Source of the DNA: Ornithinimicrobium cryptoxanthini
Lineage (GTDB): Bacteria > Actinomycetota > Actinomycetes > Actinomycetales > Dermatophilaceae
Direction: 5' to 3'
Length of the DNA stretch: 64,000 bases
Assembly (NCBI RefSeq): GCF_023923205.1
Contig: NZ_CP099490.1
Span: 2,666,001-2,730,000, forward strand
Part shown: positions 1-8,143 of the stretch, in pieces
Layout: each line of letters begins with the position of its first letter
How positions within the stretch are numbered: position 1 is the stretch's first letter
The notes under the pieces: generated by a model
Databases searched by the model: none
What the model saw: only the letters and a program-made list of their open reading frames with translations
What the model was told of the DNA's origin: nothing
Program-made: the position numbers and the translations under genes

Positions 1-825
1 GAAGAGGGCGGACTCCAGGTCGCGCAGCCGCTGCGGGATCCGGTGCAACGGGGTCGCGGTGATCACCAGGATGCCGAAGACTGCCAGCAGGCTGAGCAGC
101 GCGATCGTGCCATAGCTGGTCAGCGCGGCCGTGATGGGGCTGGCCACGATGAAGCCGACCACCCCACCTGCGTTCTGCAGCGCTGCCTGACCCTCGCTGT
201 AGTCCGGGGCTCCGAGGGCGACGTGCGTCAGACCGGTCGCGGCCAGCCCGAGCGCGATGGTGCCGACGGCCATCCGGTGGTTCGCGGCGGTGCTGGCGGG
301 CGCCCGCAGCAACCGCATCGCAAAAAGGAAGAGCACGATGGGCAGAGCCAGCCCGACCCGCCCGAAGGTCCCGGCGGTGACGGCGTGGATGGCGGTGCCG
401 AGCGCGCCCTGCAGGTCCCACCACTCGCGCAGCGCGATGATGACCGACAGCGCCAGGAGCAGGAAGCCCAGTCCGTCACGCCGGTGGCCCGGGTCCTCGC
501 CCTCCTGGGAGCTCATCGATCTCACCGCTCCTCCGGTTGCTGTTGCCATGCCCATCCACGTCCCTCGTGCCACCCGCCAGGGCAGCGGTGCCCGACCGTC
601 TCTCGGCCGGCTCGTGCGCGCGCCACTCCTGGGAGCGCCGCGCGAGCTGGAGCTGCGACCACCGGAGGCCCGGCTGCTCGCACTGCCCCTGCCGCTGGTC
701 CTGCCCGTCGCCATGGAGCTCCCCGTCGCCCTGGAGCCGCCCGTCGAGCGGCTCTGGGGCGCGCGGGAGCCGCTTCCGGTCGTCTTGCTGCCGGCGCGGG
801 ATCGGGTCGTCGCAGTCTTCGCCAC
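1..825 (-). CDS. ftsK: DNA translocase FtsK, N-terminal part (cut by window edge)
   Basis: Only the first 275 codons are present; the motor domain lies beyond the left edge. Residues 1 to about 75 are an Arg/Ser/Gly-rich basic region. Four hydrophobic segments follow at about 117-134, 157-172, 181-200 and 237-251, then the motif TPLHRIPQRL, as in actinobacterial FtsK/SpoIIIE proteins. Family role: membrane-anchored ATPase that pumps the chromosome through the division septum. No AGGAG-type site precedes the GTG, but TACCGT at 832-837 sits 6 nt before it, which fits a leaderless transcript and decides the start. In related genomes ftsK usually follows the RNase J gene; here two genes lie between them. 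Confidence 0.82.
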   Translation of the reverse strand, partial: MAKTATTRSRAGSKTTGSGSRAPQSRSTGGSRATGSSMATGRTSGRGSASSRASGGRSSSSRGAPRSGARTSRPRDGRAPLPWRVARGTWMGMATATGGAVRSMSSQEGEDPGHRRDGLGFLLLALSVIIALREWWDLQGALGTAIHAVTAGTFGRVGLALPIVLFLFAMRLLRAPASTAANHRMAVGTIALGLAATGLTHVALGAPDYSEGQAALQNAGGVVGFIVASPITAALTSYGTIALLSLLAVFGILVITATPLHRIPQRLRDLESALF

Positions 826-959
826 GTTCGCACGGTACTTGACTTTCACCTGCGCATCACGCGTCACACGCGCAACGGCCCAATGTGTTCGGGAGCGGCA
901 GCTCTGCTGACCGCTACCCACCCGGGCTGGACCCGCCTCGCACAGCTCCCTGACGGCGC

Positions 960-1027
960 GGGTCGAGCACTAGACTTCGACCCTAGCGAAGGTCCAGCGA
1001 AACGGTTGCTATCCCTCGAAAGCAATC
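960..1027. other. Two small stem-loops in the ftsK-satD gap
   Basis: The 269-bp gap 826-1094 holds two inverted repeats of the same design: a 7-bp stem with a 10-nt loop at 960-983 (GGGTCGA/TCGACCC) and another at 1004-1027 (GGTTGCT/AGCAATC, one G-T pair). Neither is followed by a T-tract. They lie outside both predicted coding regions and upstream of both leaderless starts. Function unknown; a small RNA or regulator-binding region is possible. Confidence 0.3.
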
Positions 1028-1033
1028 TAAACC

Positions 1034-1088
1034 CTTGACGTAACTTGTCAAGATTATTCCTTGCTATTGGTGGCGATCAAGGTAGACT
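1034..1088 (+). promoter_or_regulatory. satD promoter with upstream inverted repeat
   Basis: TTGCTA at 1061-1066 and TAGACT at 1083-1088 are spaced 16 bp and form a plausible -35/-10 pair. The -10 ends 6 nt before the satD ATG, so the mRNA is probably leaderless. Upstream, CTTGAC (1034-1039) and GTCAAG (1047-1052) form a perfect 6-bp inverted repeat around a 7-nt centre. Because SatD carries a C-terminal helix-turn-helix, self-regulation through this repeat is possible (inference). Confidence 0.5.
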
Positions 1089-1094
1089 CTTGGC

Positions 1095-1778
1095 ATGGCT
1101 CGACAGAGTTCACCGGCTCGGGCCACCCTGCTCGGCGACGTGATCGGCTCGCGGGTGGCCAGCGACCGCAAGGCCCTGCACGACCAGCTCAGTGCGGCCC
1201 TCGACCAGGTGAGCACCGAGGTCGATGCGCTCGATGACCTCAAGGTCATTGCCGGCGACGAGTTCCAGGCCACCTTTGCCGCCGTGGGTGAGGCGTTGTA
1301 TGCCGCGCTCCTCCTCCGCCTGCGACTCGACCCTGACATCGACGTGCGGATCGGCGTCGGCTGGGGCCCGGTGACCGTCCTCGACGCGGCGCACAGCACG
1401 CAGGACGGGCCCGGCTGGTGGGCAGCCCGCGCGGCGATCGAGTGGGTTGAGGAGCGCCAGGGTGTCGTGGGGTTCGAGCGGGTGCGCACGGCCTACCGGC
1501 CCGCACCGGACCCCGACGGCCCGCGCGCCGAGCAGACACCGGCAGTGGTTGGCCCCTCCGCCGCCGCGGTCAATGCGGCCCTGCTCTGTCAGGACCATCT
1601 GGTTGGCTCGATGGATCAACGATCGAGATTCATCTTGGAGGGGCTCATGCATGGTCGCACCCAGACCCAGCTGGCGCAGGAGCTGGGGTTGACTCGTCAG
1701 GCGGTCAACCAGCGCCGCAAGCATGATGGCCTGGCCATCGCGGTGGAGGCGGCCCGCAGTCTGCGGTCGGTGCAGTGA
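1095..1778 (+). CDS. SatD family protein with C-terminal HTH
   Basis: 227 aa. It has the conserved signature of the SatD family: GDVIGSR (residues 14-20), GDEFQ (54-58), VRIGVGWG (84-91) and DGPGWWAAR (104-112), then a helix-turn-helix near residues 186-210 (TQLAQELGLTRQAVNQR). No biochemical function is established for the family as far as I know. The GDEFQ and glycine-rich strand motifs resemble the active-site hairpin of GGDEF and class III cyclase palm domains, so nucleotide chemistry is an attractive but unproven idea. It overlaps the next gene by 4 bp (GTGA), so the two are translationally coupled. Start chosen from the 6-nt spacing to TAGACT. Confidence 0.78.
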   Translation: MARQSSPARATLLGDVIGSRVASDRKALHDQLSAALDQVSTEVDALDDLKVIAGDEFQATFAAVGEALYAALLLRLRLDPDIDVRIGVGWGPVTVLDAAHSTQDGPGWWAARAAIEWVEERQGVVGFERVRTAYRPAPDPDGPRAEQTPAVVGPSAAAVNAALLCQDHLVGSMDQRSRFILEGLMHGRTQTQLAQELGLTRQAVNQRRKHDGLAIAVEAARSLRSVQ

Positions 1779-2638
1779 GCTCTCTCGCGATCCTGCTGAT
1801 CGCCGTCGGTCTGGCCGACCTGGTCGCGGCTCGTGGGTGGCGGACCCCGCAGACCGGCCGTCTGGTCGGCGCGTGGGCCGGCCTCGCCTCGATCGCCGTG
1901 CTGGCGGCGTTGTCCGGCCTCGGTGGCTGGGGCGACCTGGCTCTGCTCGTGGTGGCCGGGCTCACCACCGCCTCCTGGGTCATCTTGACCGAGCGCGCTG
2001 AGCGCACTGACCGCGGTCAGGGGCTGGCGCTGTCCGCCCTGGCCGGAGGGGCCGGGCTCGTCGTGCTGCTGAGCGGCTGGTCCACGCCGGTCGCCGGCGC
2101 GGTGGCGCGCTGGCTGGACTGGACCGCGATCGACCGGCTCGACTCGCTGGACCCCACTCGCCTGCTGCTGCTGGCCGGTCTGTTCCTGACCCAGCTGTCG
2201 ACCGGCAACCTCGTCGTCAGGCTGGTGCTCGCCCACACCGGAGCCCTCAACCCGCACGGCGGACCACAGGCCTCCGACCGGCTGCGGGGCGGGCGACTGC
2301 TCGGGCCGATGGAGCGGGTCTTCATCCTCGGCCTGGGGCTGGCCGGCCAGGTCACCGCCGCCAGCATCGTGATCGCCGCCAAGGGACTGATCCGGTGGCC
2401 CGAGCTGCAGAAGGCAACCCGCGACAGCGAACGCCTGGAGCGTGACACCGAGCGCCGGGAGCGCGCGAGCGAGCGCCGGGAGCGTGACACCGAGCGCCGG
2501 GACGGGGCGGGGCCCACCGGCGACAGCATCCCGCGCCCGGTGGCGAGCATCGACCAGGTGACCGAATACTTCCTCATCGGCAGCTTCGTCAGCTGGCTGC
2601 TCGCGCTGTCCGCCCTGGTCGTCGCCCACCTGTCCTGA
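1775..2638 (+). CDS. DUF3307-like multi-pass membrane protein
   Basis: 287 aa, GTG start inside the satD stop. Hydrophobic segments cover most of the first 190 residues, and two more lie near the C-terminus. The stretches GRLLGPMERVFILGLGL, ASIVIAAKGLIRWPEL and TEYFLIGSFVSWLLAL match the C-terminal region I associate with DUF3307 proteins. Between the second and third is an inserted, highly charged Glu/Arg segment (residues about 220-250) encoded by a tandem DNA repeat. Its role is unknown. Coupling to satD suggests the pair acts together, perhaps a soluble sensor or enzyme with a membrane partner (inference). Confidence 0.72.
   Translation: MSSLAILLIAVGLADLVAARGWRTPQTGRLVGAWAGLASIAVLAALSGLGGWGDLALLVVAGLTTASWVILTERAERTDRGQGLALSALAGGAGLVVLLSGWSTPVAGAVARWLDWTAIDRLDSLDPTRLLLLAGLFLTQLSTGNLVVRLVLAHTGALNPHGGPQASDRLRGGRLLGPMERVFILGLGLAGQVTAASIVIAAKGLIRWPELQKATRDSERLERDTERRERASERRERDTERRDGAGPTGDSIPRPVASIDQVTEYFLIGSFVSWLLALSALVVAHLS
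2438..2502 (+). repeat. Tandem repeat coding a Glu/Arg-rich segment
   Basis: A 23-bp sequence at 2438-2460 recurs exactly at 2480-2502, a 42-bp (14-codon) period inside the DUF3307-like gene. It encodes repeating ERDTERRE-type residues. The in-frame period means copy number could vary without breaking the protein. Confidence 0.8.
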
Positions 2639-2678
2639 GGTCGCGACGACCAGGGCGTCCTCAGCGGGGCGCGCGGGC

Positions 2679-4364
2679 TCAGGCGTCGATGACGATCGGG
2701 ATGATCATCGGACGGCGACGCAGCTTGCCTCCGACGAAGGACCCGACGGTGCGCCGGATCACCTGCTGGGTCTGGTGCGTGTCGGTCACGCCGTTCTGGC
2801 GCGCCTCCTCGAGGGCGGCCTCCAGCTTGGGGCGCACCTTGTTGAAGACGGCCGCGTCCTCGGCGAAGCCGCGGGTCTGGATCTCGGGACCGGCGGCGAT
2901 CTTGCCAGTGGAGGCGTCGCGCACCACGATCACGGTGATGAAGCCCTCGTCCCGCAGGATCCTGCGGTCCTTGAGCAGACCCTCAGTCGTGCCACCGACC
3001 GACGACCCGTCGACATAGATGTAGCCCACGTCGACGCTGCCGGCGATCTCCGCCTTGCCGTCGACGAGATCGACCACGACGCCGTCCTCGGCCAGGATCA
3101 CGTTGCTGGCGGGGATCCCGGTGGCGACCGCCAAATCGCCGTTGGCCACGAGGTGGCGCCACTCACCGTGCACCGGCATGACGTTCTTGGGGCGCACGAT
3201 GTTGTAGCAGTAGAGCAGCTCGCCAGCGCTGGCGTGACCGGACACGTGGACCATGGCGTTGCCCTTGTGCACGACGTTGGCCCCGATCCGGGTGAGGCCG
3301 TTGATGACCCGGTAGACGGCGTTTTCGTTGCCAGGGATCAGCGACGAGGCCATCAGGACGGTGTCGCCGTCGCCCACCTCGATCTTGTGGTCCCGGTTGG
3401 CCATCCGGGACAGGGCCGCCATCGGCTCGCCCTGTGAGCCCGTGCAGATCAGCACCTGCTGGTCATCGGGCAGCCTCGAGAGGCGACCCAGGTCGACCAG
3501 CACGCCGTCCGGCACCTTGAGATAGCCCAGCTCCTGGGCGATGCCCATGTTGCGCAGCATCGAGCGGCCGACCATGGCGACCTTGCGGCCCGACTCCTCA
3601 GCAGCATCGAACACCTGCTGGACCCGGTGCACATGGGAGGAGAAGCAGGCGACGATGATCCTGCGCTCGGCCCGGTGGAAGACCCGCTCGATGGCGGGGG
3701 CGATGTTGCGCTCCGGGGTGGTGAAGCCCGGGACGTCGGCGTTGGTGGAGTCGGTCATGAACAGGTCGACACCCTCCTCACCGACCCGGGCGAAGGCCCG
3801 CAGGTCGGTGATCCGGTTGTCGAGCGGCACCTGGTCCATCTTGAAGTCGCCGGTGTGCAGGATCGTGCCGCCCGGCGTGCGCACGAAGACCGCGAGCGCG
3901 TCCGGGATCGAGTGGTTCACCGCAATGAACTCGCAGTCGAAGGGCCCGAACTTCTCGCGGTCGCCCTCGCGCACTCCCCGGGTGCGCGGGGTGATCTTGT
4001 GCTCCTTGAGCTTGGCCTCGATCAGGGCCAGGGTCAGCTGTGAGCCGACCAGGGGGATGTCGGCACGGTTGCGCAGGAGGTAGGGCACCGCGCCGATGTG
4101 GTCCTCGTGACCGTGAGTCAGCACGATGGCGACGATGTCGCCCCAGCGACCCTCGAGATACTCGAAGTCCGGGAGGATCAGGTCGACGCCAGGGTGTTCG
4201 TCCTCGGGGAAGAGCACGCCGCAGTCAATGATCAACAACTTGCCAGCATGCTCCACGACCGCCATGTTGCGACCGATCTCCCCCAGCCCACCCAGCGCGA
4301 CGACTCGCACGCCGTTCTTGGCCAGCGGTCCAGGGGTGTCAAGTTCAGGATGCGGATGACTCAT
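2679..4364 (-). CDS. rnj: Ribonuclease J
   Basis: 561 aa, the usual length. It is a metallo-beta-lactamase/beta-CASP ribonuclease with 5'-3' exo- and endonuclease activity in mRNA decay and rRNA maturation. The metal-binding motif HGHEDHIG is at residues 84-91; GTGSQGEP and SGHAS motifs of the beta-CASP region follow, and the C-terminal domain ends RRRPMIIPIVIDA. The ATG is preceded at 6 nt by TAACCT (4371-4376), consistent with a leaderless transcript. In many relatives dapA precedes rnj and ftsK follows; here thyA is divergent upstream and the satD/DUF3307 pair is convergent downstream. Confidence 0.95.
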   Translation of the reverse strand: MSHPHPELDTPGPLAKNGVRVVALGGLGEIGRNMAVVEHAGKLLIIDCGVLFPEDEHPGVDLILPDFEYLEGRWGDIVAIVLTHGHEDHIGAVPYLLRNRADIPLVGSQLTLALIEAKLKEHKITPRTRGVREGDREKFGPFDCEFIAVNHSIPDALAVFVRTPGGTILHTGDFKMDQVPLDNRITDLRAFARVGEEGVDLFMTDSTNADVPGFTTPERNIAPAIERVFHRAERRIIVACFSSHVHRVQQVFDAAEESGRKVAMVGRSMLRNMGIAQELGYLKVPDGVLVDLGRLSRLPDDQQVLICTGSQGEPMAALSRMANRDHKIEVGDGDTVLMASSLIPGNENAVYRVINGLTRIGANVVHKGNAMVHVSGHASAGELLYCYNIVRPKNVMPVHGEWRHLVANGDLAVATGIPASNVILAEDGVVVDLVDGKAEIAGSVDVGYIYVDGSSVGGTTEGLLKDRRILRDEGFITVIVVRDASTGKIAAGPEIQTRGFAEDAAVFNKVRPKLEAALEEARQNGVTDTHQTQQVIRRTVGSFVGGKLRRRPMIIPIVIDA

Positions 4365-4561
4365 GCCGCTAGGTTACGGCTCCGGCGCTCCCTGGTCGCG
4401 CGGCGGTGGTGCGGGACCAGCGGTCGACCATGGTTTGCACGTCGGGGGCAGGCATCCTCTGACGTAGGCGACCGCGCCGCCACCCGCTCGGGGGGTCCGG
4501 GTGACGGCGCGATCAGGACTAACTGTCGCTCAGTCCCATTGGATAAACCATACCACTTGGC

Positions 4562-4577
4562 TGTGACGTGCATCACA
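4562..4577. promoter_or_regulatory. Perfect Crp/GlxR-type palindrome
   Basis: TGTGACGTGCATCACA matches the Crp/GlxR consensus TGTGA-N6-TCACA at all ten fixed positions. It lies in the 290-bp gap between divergent rnj and thyA, about 85 bp upstream of the predicted thyA start point. A second, imperfect pair (TGTGA-N5-TCACC) is at 4605-4619. A cAMP-receptor-type regulator is the expected binder. Confidence 0.6.
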
Positions 4578-4642
4578 CTCGCGGCCACCTCAGGTTTCGC
4601 CGTCTGTGAAGCTGTCACCAAGGCACCGTCGGCACCCGCCAC

Positions 4643-4648
4643 TACAGT
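4643..4648 (+). promoter_or_regulatory. thyA -10 box, leaderless start
   Basis: TACAGT ends 6 nt before the thyA ATG at 4655, so transcription should begin at or next to the start codon. No clear -35 is seen. Confidence 0.5.
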
Positions 4649-4654
4649 GCTGCC

Positions 4655-5467
4655 ATGCGCCAGTACCTCGACCTCCTGCACCGCGTCCGTTCCGAGGGCG
4701 TCCGCAAGGATGACCGCACCGGCACGGGCACGCTGTCCGTGTTCGGTCACCAGATGCGGTTCGACCTGACCGAGGGCTTCCCCGTGCTGACGACCAAGAA
4801 GCTCCATCTGCGCTCGATCACCGGCGAGCTGCTGTGGTTCCTGCGCGGGGACACCAACATCGCGTGGCTGCACGAGCGCAAGATCAGCATCTGGGACGAG
4901 TGGGCCGACGAGCACGGCGACCTCGGTCCCGTCTATGGACACCAGTGGCGCTCCTGGCCCACCCCGGACGGTCGCACGGTCGACCAGATCGCCCGGGTCA
5001 TCGACTCCCTGCGCACCAACCCAGACTCACGCCGCCACATCGTCTCGGCCTGGAACGTCGCCGACGTCGACAGCATGGCGCTGCCTCCCTGTCACACGAT
5101 GTTCCAGTTCTATGTCTCGCCGGGGGTCGAGGGCGGCCGTGGCCGCCTGTCGTGCCAGCTCTACCAGCGCAGCGCGGACATCTTCCTCGGCGTGCCCTTC
5201 AACATCGCTAGCTACGCCCTGCTGACCCACATGATCGCGCAGGTCACCGACCTGGAGGTTGGTGAGTTCGTGCACACGCTCGGCGACGCCCACCTCTATC
5301 TCAACCACCAGGAGCAGGCCGAGGAGCAGCTGACCCGCCAGCCGGGACCGCTCCCGACGCTGTGGCTCAACCCCGAGGTCCGCGCCATCGACGAGTTCGA
5401 CCTGGCTGACATCGAGGTCCGCGACTACGTCGCCGCCCCCACGATCAAGGCCCCCATCGCCGTATGA
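4655..5467 (+). CDS. thyA: Thymidylate synthase
   Basis: 270 aa, close to the 264 aa of the E. coli enzyme. It methylates dUMP to dTMP with methylene-tetrahydrofolate, releasing dihydrofolate. Visible family motifs: [11 protein letters not shown] near the N-terminus, [16 protein letters not shown], the catalytic cysteine C146 in [11 protein letters not shown], and the dUMP-binding [17 protein letters not shown]. It overlaps the next gene by 4 bp (ATGA), so the dihydrofolate it makes is handled by a co-translated DHFR domain. Confidence 0.97.
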   Translation: MRQYLDLLHRVRSEGVRKDDRTGTGTLSVFGHQMRFDLTEGFPVLTTKKLHLRSITGELLWFLRGDTNIAWLHERKISIWDEWADEHGDLGPVYGHQWRSWPTPDGRTVDQIARVIDSLRTNPDSRRHIVSAWNVADVDSMALPPCHTMFQFYVSPGVEGGRGRLSCQLYQRSADIFLGVPFNIASYALLTHMIAQVTDLEVGEFVHTLGDAHLYLNHQEQAEEQLTRQPGPLPTLWLNPEVRAIDEFDLADIEVRDYVAAPTIKAPIAV

Positions 5468-6438
5468 CGAGGTTCAGCGTCGTCCCGGCCGCCTACCTGG
5501 TCCTGACCCAGCAGGGTGTCACCGGCACCGAGGTGCTCCTGCAACAGCGCGGCGCGACCGGCTACATGGAGGGTTGGTGGGCCTGCGGGGCGGCCGGTCA
5601 CATCGAGGCCGGCGAGCGCGCCGACGAGGCCGTATGCCGTGAAGCCGTTGAGGAGCTCGGGCTCACCATCGTCCCCAGCGACGTGCGCCTGGCAGCGGTG
5701 CTGCAACGCTCCTGCCCTCTCGGCGGACCCATCGAGCAGCGGATCGACCTGTTCTTCACCACCAGCGGCGTTGCCGGTGAGCCGACCATCACCGAGCCCG
5801 ACAAGGCAGCAGACCTGCGGTGGTGGCCGCTGTCCGACCTCCCGGACCACGTGGTCCCCCACGAGCAGCAGGTGCTGGAGCACCTGCGCGACCATCTCGC
5901 GAGGCCGCCTGCCCTGCCACACGACACCACGGCATACGCAGCGTCCGGCCCGCACCTGCTCACGCGTGGGTTCGCGCAGACCCTGACCCTTGTGGCGGCC
6001 GTCGGTCGCAACGGTGTGATCGGTGACGGTGCGGCGATGCCCTGGCACCTGCCTGAGGATCTGGCGTTCTTCAAGCGCACCACCATGGGCGGGGTGATGG
6101 TGATGGGCCGGGGCACCTGGGACTCCATCGGCCGCGCCCTCCCGGGCCGACGCACCATCGTGGTCACCCGCGACCGCGGCTGGTCCGCGCCCGGGGCAGA
6201 AGTCGCCCACAGCCTGCCGGAGGCCCTGCTCATCGCGGGCGACACCGAGGTCTTCGTCGTCGGTGGTGGTCAGATCTATGAGCAGACCATGGAGGCCGCC
6301 GCGCGCCTGGTGATCACCGAGGTCGAGCAGGAGCCGGAGGGGTCGGTGCAGTTCCCCATCATCGACTCCCTCCTCTGGCGCGAGGAGAGCCGGGACGTGC
6401 AGGACGGCTTCGCCTGGGTGGAATACCTCCGCCGCTGA
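5464..6438 (+). CDS. Nudix hydrolase-dihydrofolate reductase fusion
   Basis: 324 aa with two domains. Residues 1 to about 150 form a Nudix domain with a complete Nudix box (G45-x5-E51-x7-REAVEELGL, residues 45-67). Residues about 172-324 form a dihydrofolate reductase: [24 protein letters not shown] with D199 at the place of E. coli Asp27, GRGTWDSIG and [15 protein letters not shown] regenerates tetrahydrofolate after ThyA. The Nudix substrate is unknown; a nucleotide or pterin diphosphate would fit the context (inference). Most DHFRs are single-domain (about 160 aa), so this is a fusion. The open frame runs without interruption through both domains. Confidence 0.9.
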   Translation: MTRFSVVPAAYLVLTQQGVTGTEVLLQQRGATGYMEGWWACGAAGHIEAGERADEAVCREAVEELGLTIVPSDVRLAAVLQRSCPLGGPIEQRIDLFFTTSGVAGEPTITEPDKAADLRWWPLSDLPDHVVPHEQQVLEHLRDHLARPPALPHDTTAYAASGPHLLTRGFAQTLTLVAAVGRNGVIGDGAAMPWHLPEDLAFFKRTTMGGVMVMGRGTWDSIGRALPGRRTIVVTRDRGWSAPGAEVAHSLPEALLIAGDTEVFVVGGGQIYEQTMEAAARLVITEVEQEPEGSVQFPIIDSLLWREESRDVQDGFAWVEYLRR

Positions 6439-6472
6439 CCTCCCGGCGACAATGGCGCTCGTGACCGGCAAA

Positions 6473-6487
6473 TGCCTCCGCGAGGCA
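6473..6487. terminator. Small hairpin between convergent folA-fusion and paaE
   Basis: TGCCTC-CGC-GAGGCA, a 6-bp stem with a 3-nt loop in the 77-bp convergent gap. There is no T-tract, so termination is only a possibility. Confidence 0.3.
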
Positions 6488-6515
6488 GCCGGGCCGATCG
6501 ACCCACTCTTTGGCC

Positions 6516-7625
6516 TCAGGCGTCGTAGTCGAGCACGACCGTGTCAGTCACCGGGTGCGACTGGCAGGTCAGCACGATGCCGGCAGCGACCTCGTCCGGC
6601 TCGAGCGCGTAGTTGCGGTCCATCGTGACCTCGCCCTCGACGACCCGGGCCCGGCACGTGCCGCAGACACCGTTGGTGCAGCTGAAGGGCGCATCGGAGC
6701 GCTCGCGCAGCGTGGCGGCGAGGATCGACTCCGACCTGCTGCGCACCGGCACCTGCGTGGTCCGCCCGTCGAGCGTGACGGTGACCATGGCCAGCGGCAC
6801 GGCGTCAGCGGGCGGCGGAGGCGGTGGTGGCGGCGCGTCCGCGACGTGGAACACCTCGTGGTGCACGTGCTGACTCTCGACACCGTGCTCGGCCAGTGTC
6901 TCCTGGGCAGTCTCGACCATCCCGAGCGGCCCGCAGAGATACCACTCGTCCACATCGTCGACGGGGATGAAGGCCTCGAAGAACCCCTCGAGACGCTCCC
7001 GGTCGATGCGTCCGCTGAGCAGCTCGATCTCCTGGGCCTCGCGGGAGAGCACGTTGAACAGGGTGAACCGGTCGGGGAAGCGGTTCTTGAGGTCCATCAG
7101 CTCCTCGAGGAACATGATGGTGTCGATGCGCCGGTTGCCGAAGATGAGGGTGGCTCGGGAGTGCGGCTCCTCCTCCAGCGCCGTCGTCAGCAGTGACATC
7201 ACCGGCGTGATGCCCGACCCGGCCGCGATTGCCACGTGGTGTCGGGTGGCATCGGGGTCGGTCGGACAGGTGAAGCCGCCGATGGGCGTCATGACGTCGA
7301 GCACCTCACCGGGCTCGGCACTCTCGTGCAGCCAGGAGGACATCGCACCCTCGGGCACCTGAGCCGTCGCGACCCGCAGCTCCCCCGTCTCGCGCGCACG
7401 AAGGCGCGAGACACAGATCGAGTAGGACCGGCGGATCTCCTCGCCCCCGACCGTGGCCCGCAACGTCAGGTGCTGGCCAGGCTCGAAGGCATAGTCATCA
7501 CGCAGCCCCTCAGGGACGGTGAAACTGATCGCGATGGCCTCGTCGGTGAGTGGCTCGACGCGGCTGATCGTGAGCGCGTGGAAGACGGCCCGCGTCCGTT
7601 TGGGCTTGGTGGTGGTCAGGTGCAT
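6516..7625 (-). CDS. paaE: Phenylacetyl-CoA epoxidase reductase subunit PaaE
   Basis: 369 aa. It passes electrons from NADPH to the PaaABC oxygenase. The N-terminal ferredoxin-reductase part shows the FAD motif RRSYSICV and the NAD(P) motif GSGITPVMSL. A C-terminal plant-type ferredoxin carries the 2Fe-2S cysteines in SCTNGVCGTC and a final CQS. A short poly-proline linker joins the two. It starts inside the paaD stop (TGATG) and is last in the paaABCDE operon. Confidence 0.93.
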   Translation of the reverse strand: MHLTTTKPKRTRAVFHALTISRVEPLTDEAIAISFTVPEGLRDDYAFEPGQHLTLRATVGGEEIRRSYSICVSRLRARETGELRVATAQVPEGAMSSWLHESAEPGEVLDVMTPIGGFTCPTDPDATRHHVAIAAGSGITPVMSLLTTALEEEPHSRATLIFGNRRIDTIMFLEELMDLKNRFPDRFTLFNVLSREAQEIELLSGRIDRERLEGFFEAFIPVDDVDEWYLCGPLGMVETAQETLAEHGVESQHVHHEVFHVADAPPPPPPPPADAVPLAMVTVTLDGRTTQVPVRSRSESILAATLRERSDAPFSCTNGVCGTCRARVVEGEVTMDRNYALEPDEVAAGIVLTCQSHPVTDTVVLDYDA

Positions 7626-8143
7626 CAGATCGCCTTGAACTCCTCAAACGGCTCCCGGCAGCTCAGGCAGCGGCGCAGCGCCTTGCACGCCGTCCCCCCG
7701 AAGCGGGACAGCTCCTCGGTCTCCAGCGACCCACAGGTCGGACAGGCGACCTGACGCACGGATAGTCCCACCGGGACCGGTCCAGCCGGACGCGTCCCCG
7801 AGGGTGGGGCGATCCCGAAGCGGCGCAGCGACTCCCGCCCCTTCTCGCTCATCCAGTCGGTGGTCCAGGCCGGCGAGAGCGTGGTGTCCACGAGAGCCTC
7901 CAGCCCCTGCTGCCGCACGGTCCAGCTGATGTGGTCGGTGATCGCCTGCACCGCCGGGCACCCGCTGTAGGTCGGGGTGATGGTGACCCGCACCAGACCG
8001 CTGTCCGCATCCACGCTGATGTCGCGCACGATGCCGAGGTCGTCGATCGAGATGACGGGGATCTCGGGGTCGGGGATGTCGCGGATCTGCTGCTCCAGCT
8101 CGGCCACCTGCAGGGCCGTCAGCACCGTCGCCACCGCGCTCAC
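7625..8143 (-). CDS. paaD: Phenylacetate-CoA oxygenase assembly protein PaaD
   Basis: 172 aa from a GTG that overlaps the paaC stop. It has the MIP18/DUF59 fold (IPDPEIPVISIDDLGIVRDI, then TPTYSGCPA) typical of iron-sulfur assembly factors, plus a C-terminal zinc-ribbon-like CPTCGS...CLSC. PaaD is thought to help assemble the iron-sulfur centre of the epoxidase system. The open frame extends further upstream, but the GTGA overlap and the family N-terminus fix the start here. Confidence 0.9.
   Translation of the reverse strand: MSAVATVLTALQVAELEQQIRDIPDPEIPVISIDDLGIVRDISVDADSGLVRVTITPTYSGCPAVQAITDHISWTVRQQGLEALVDTTLSPAWTTDWMSEKGRESLRRFGIAPPSGTRPAGPVPVGLSVRQVACPTCGSLETEELSRFGGTACKALRRCLSCREPFEEFKAI

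Noticed and set aside
43-1038. 331-codon plus-strand open frame at the left end
   Set aside because: It is opposite the N-terminal membrane domain of ftsK and then runs through the promoter region.
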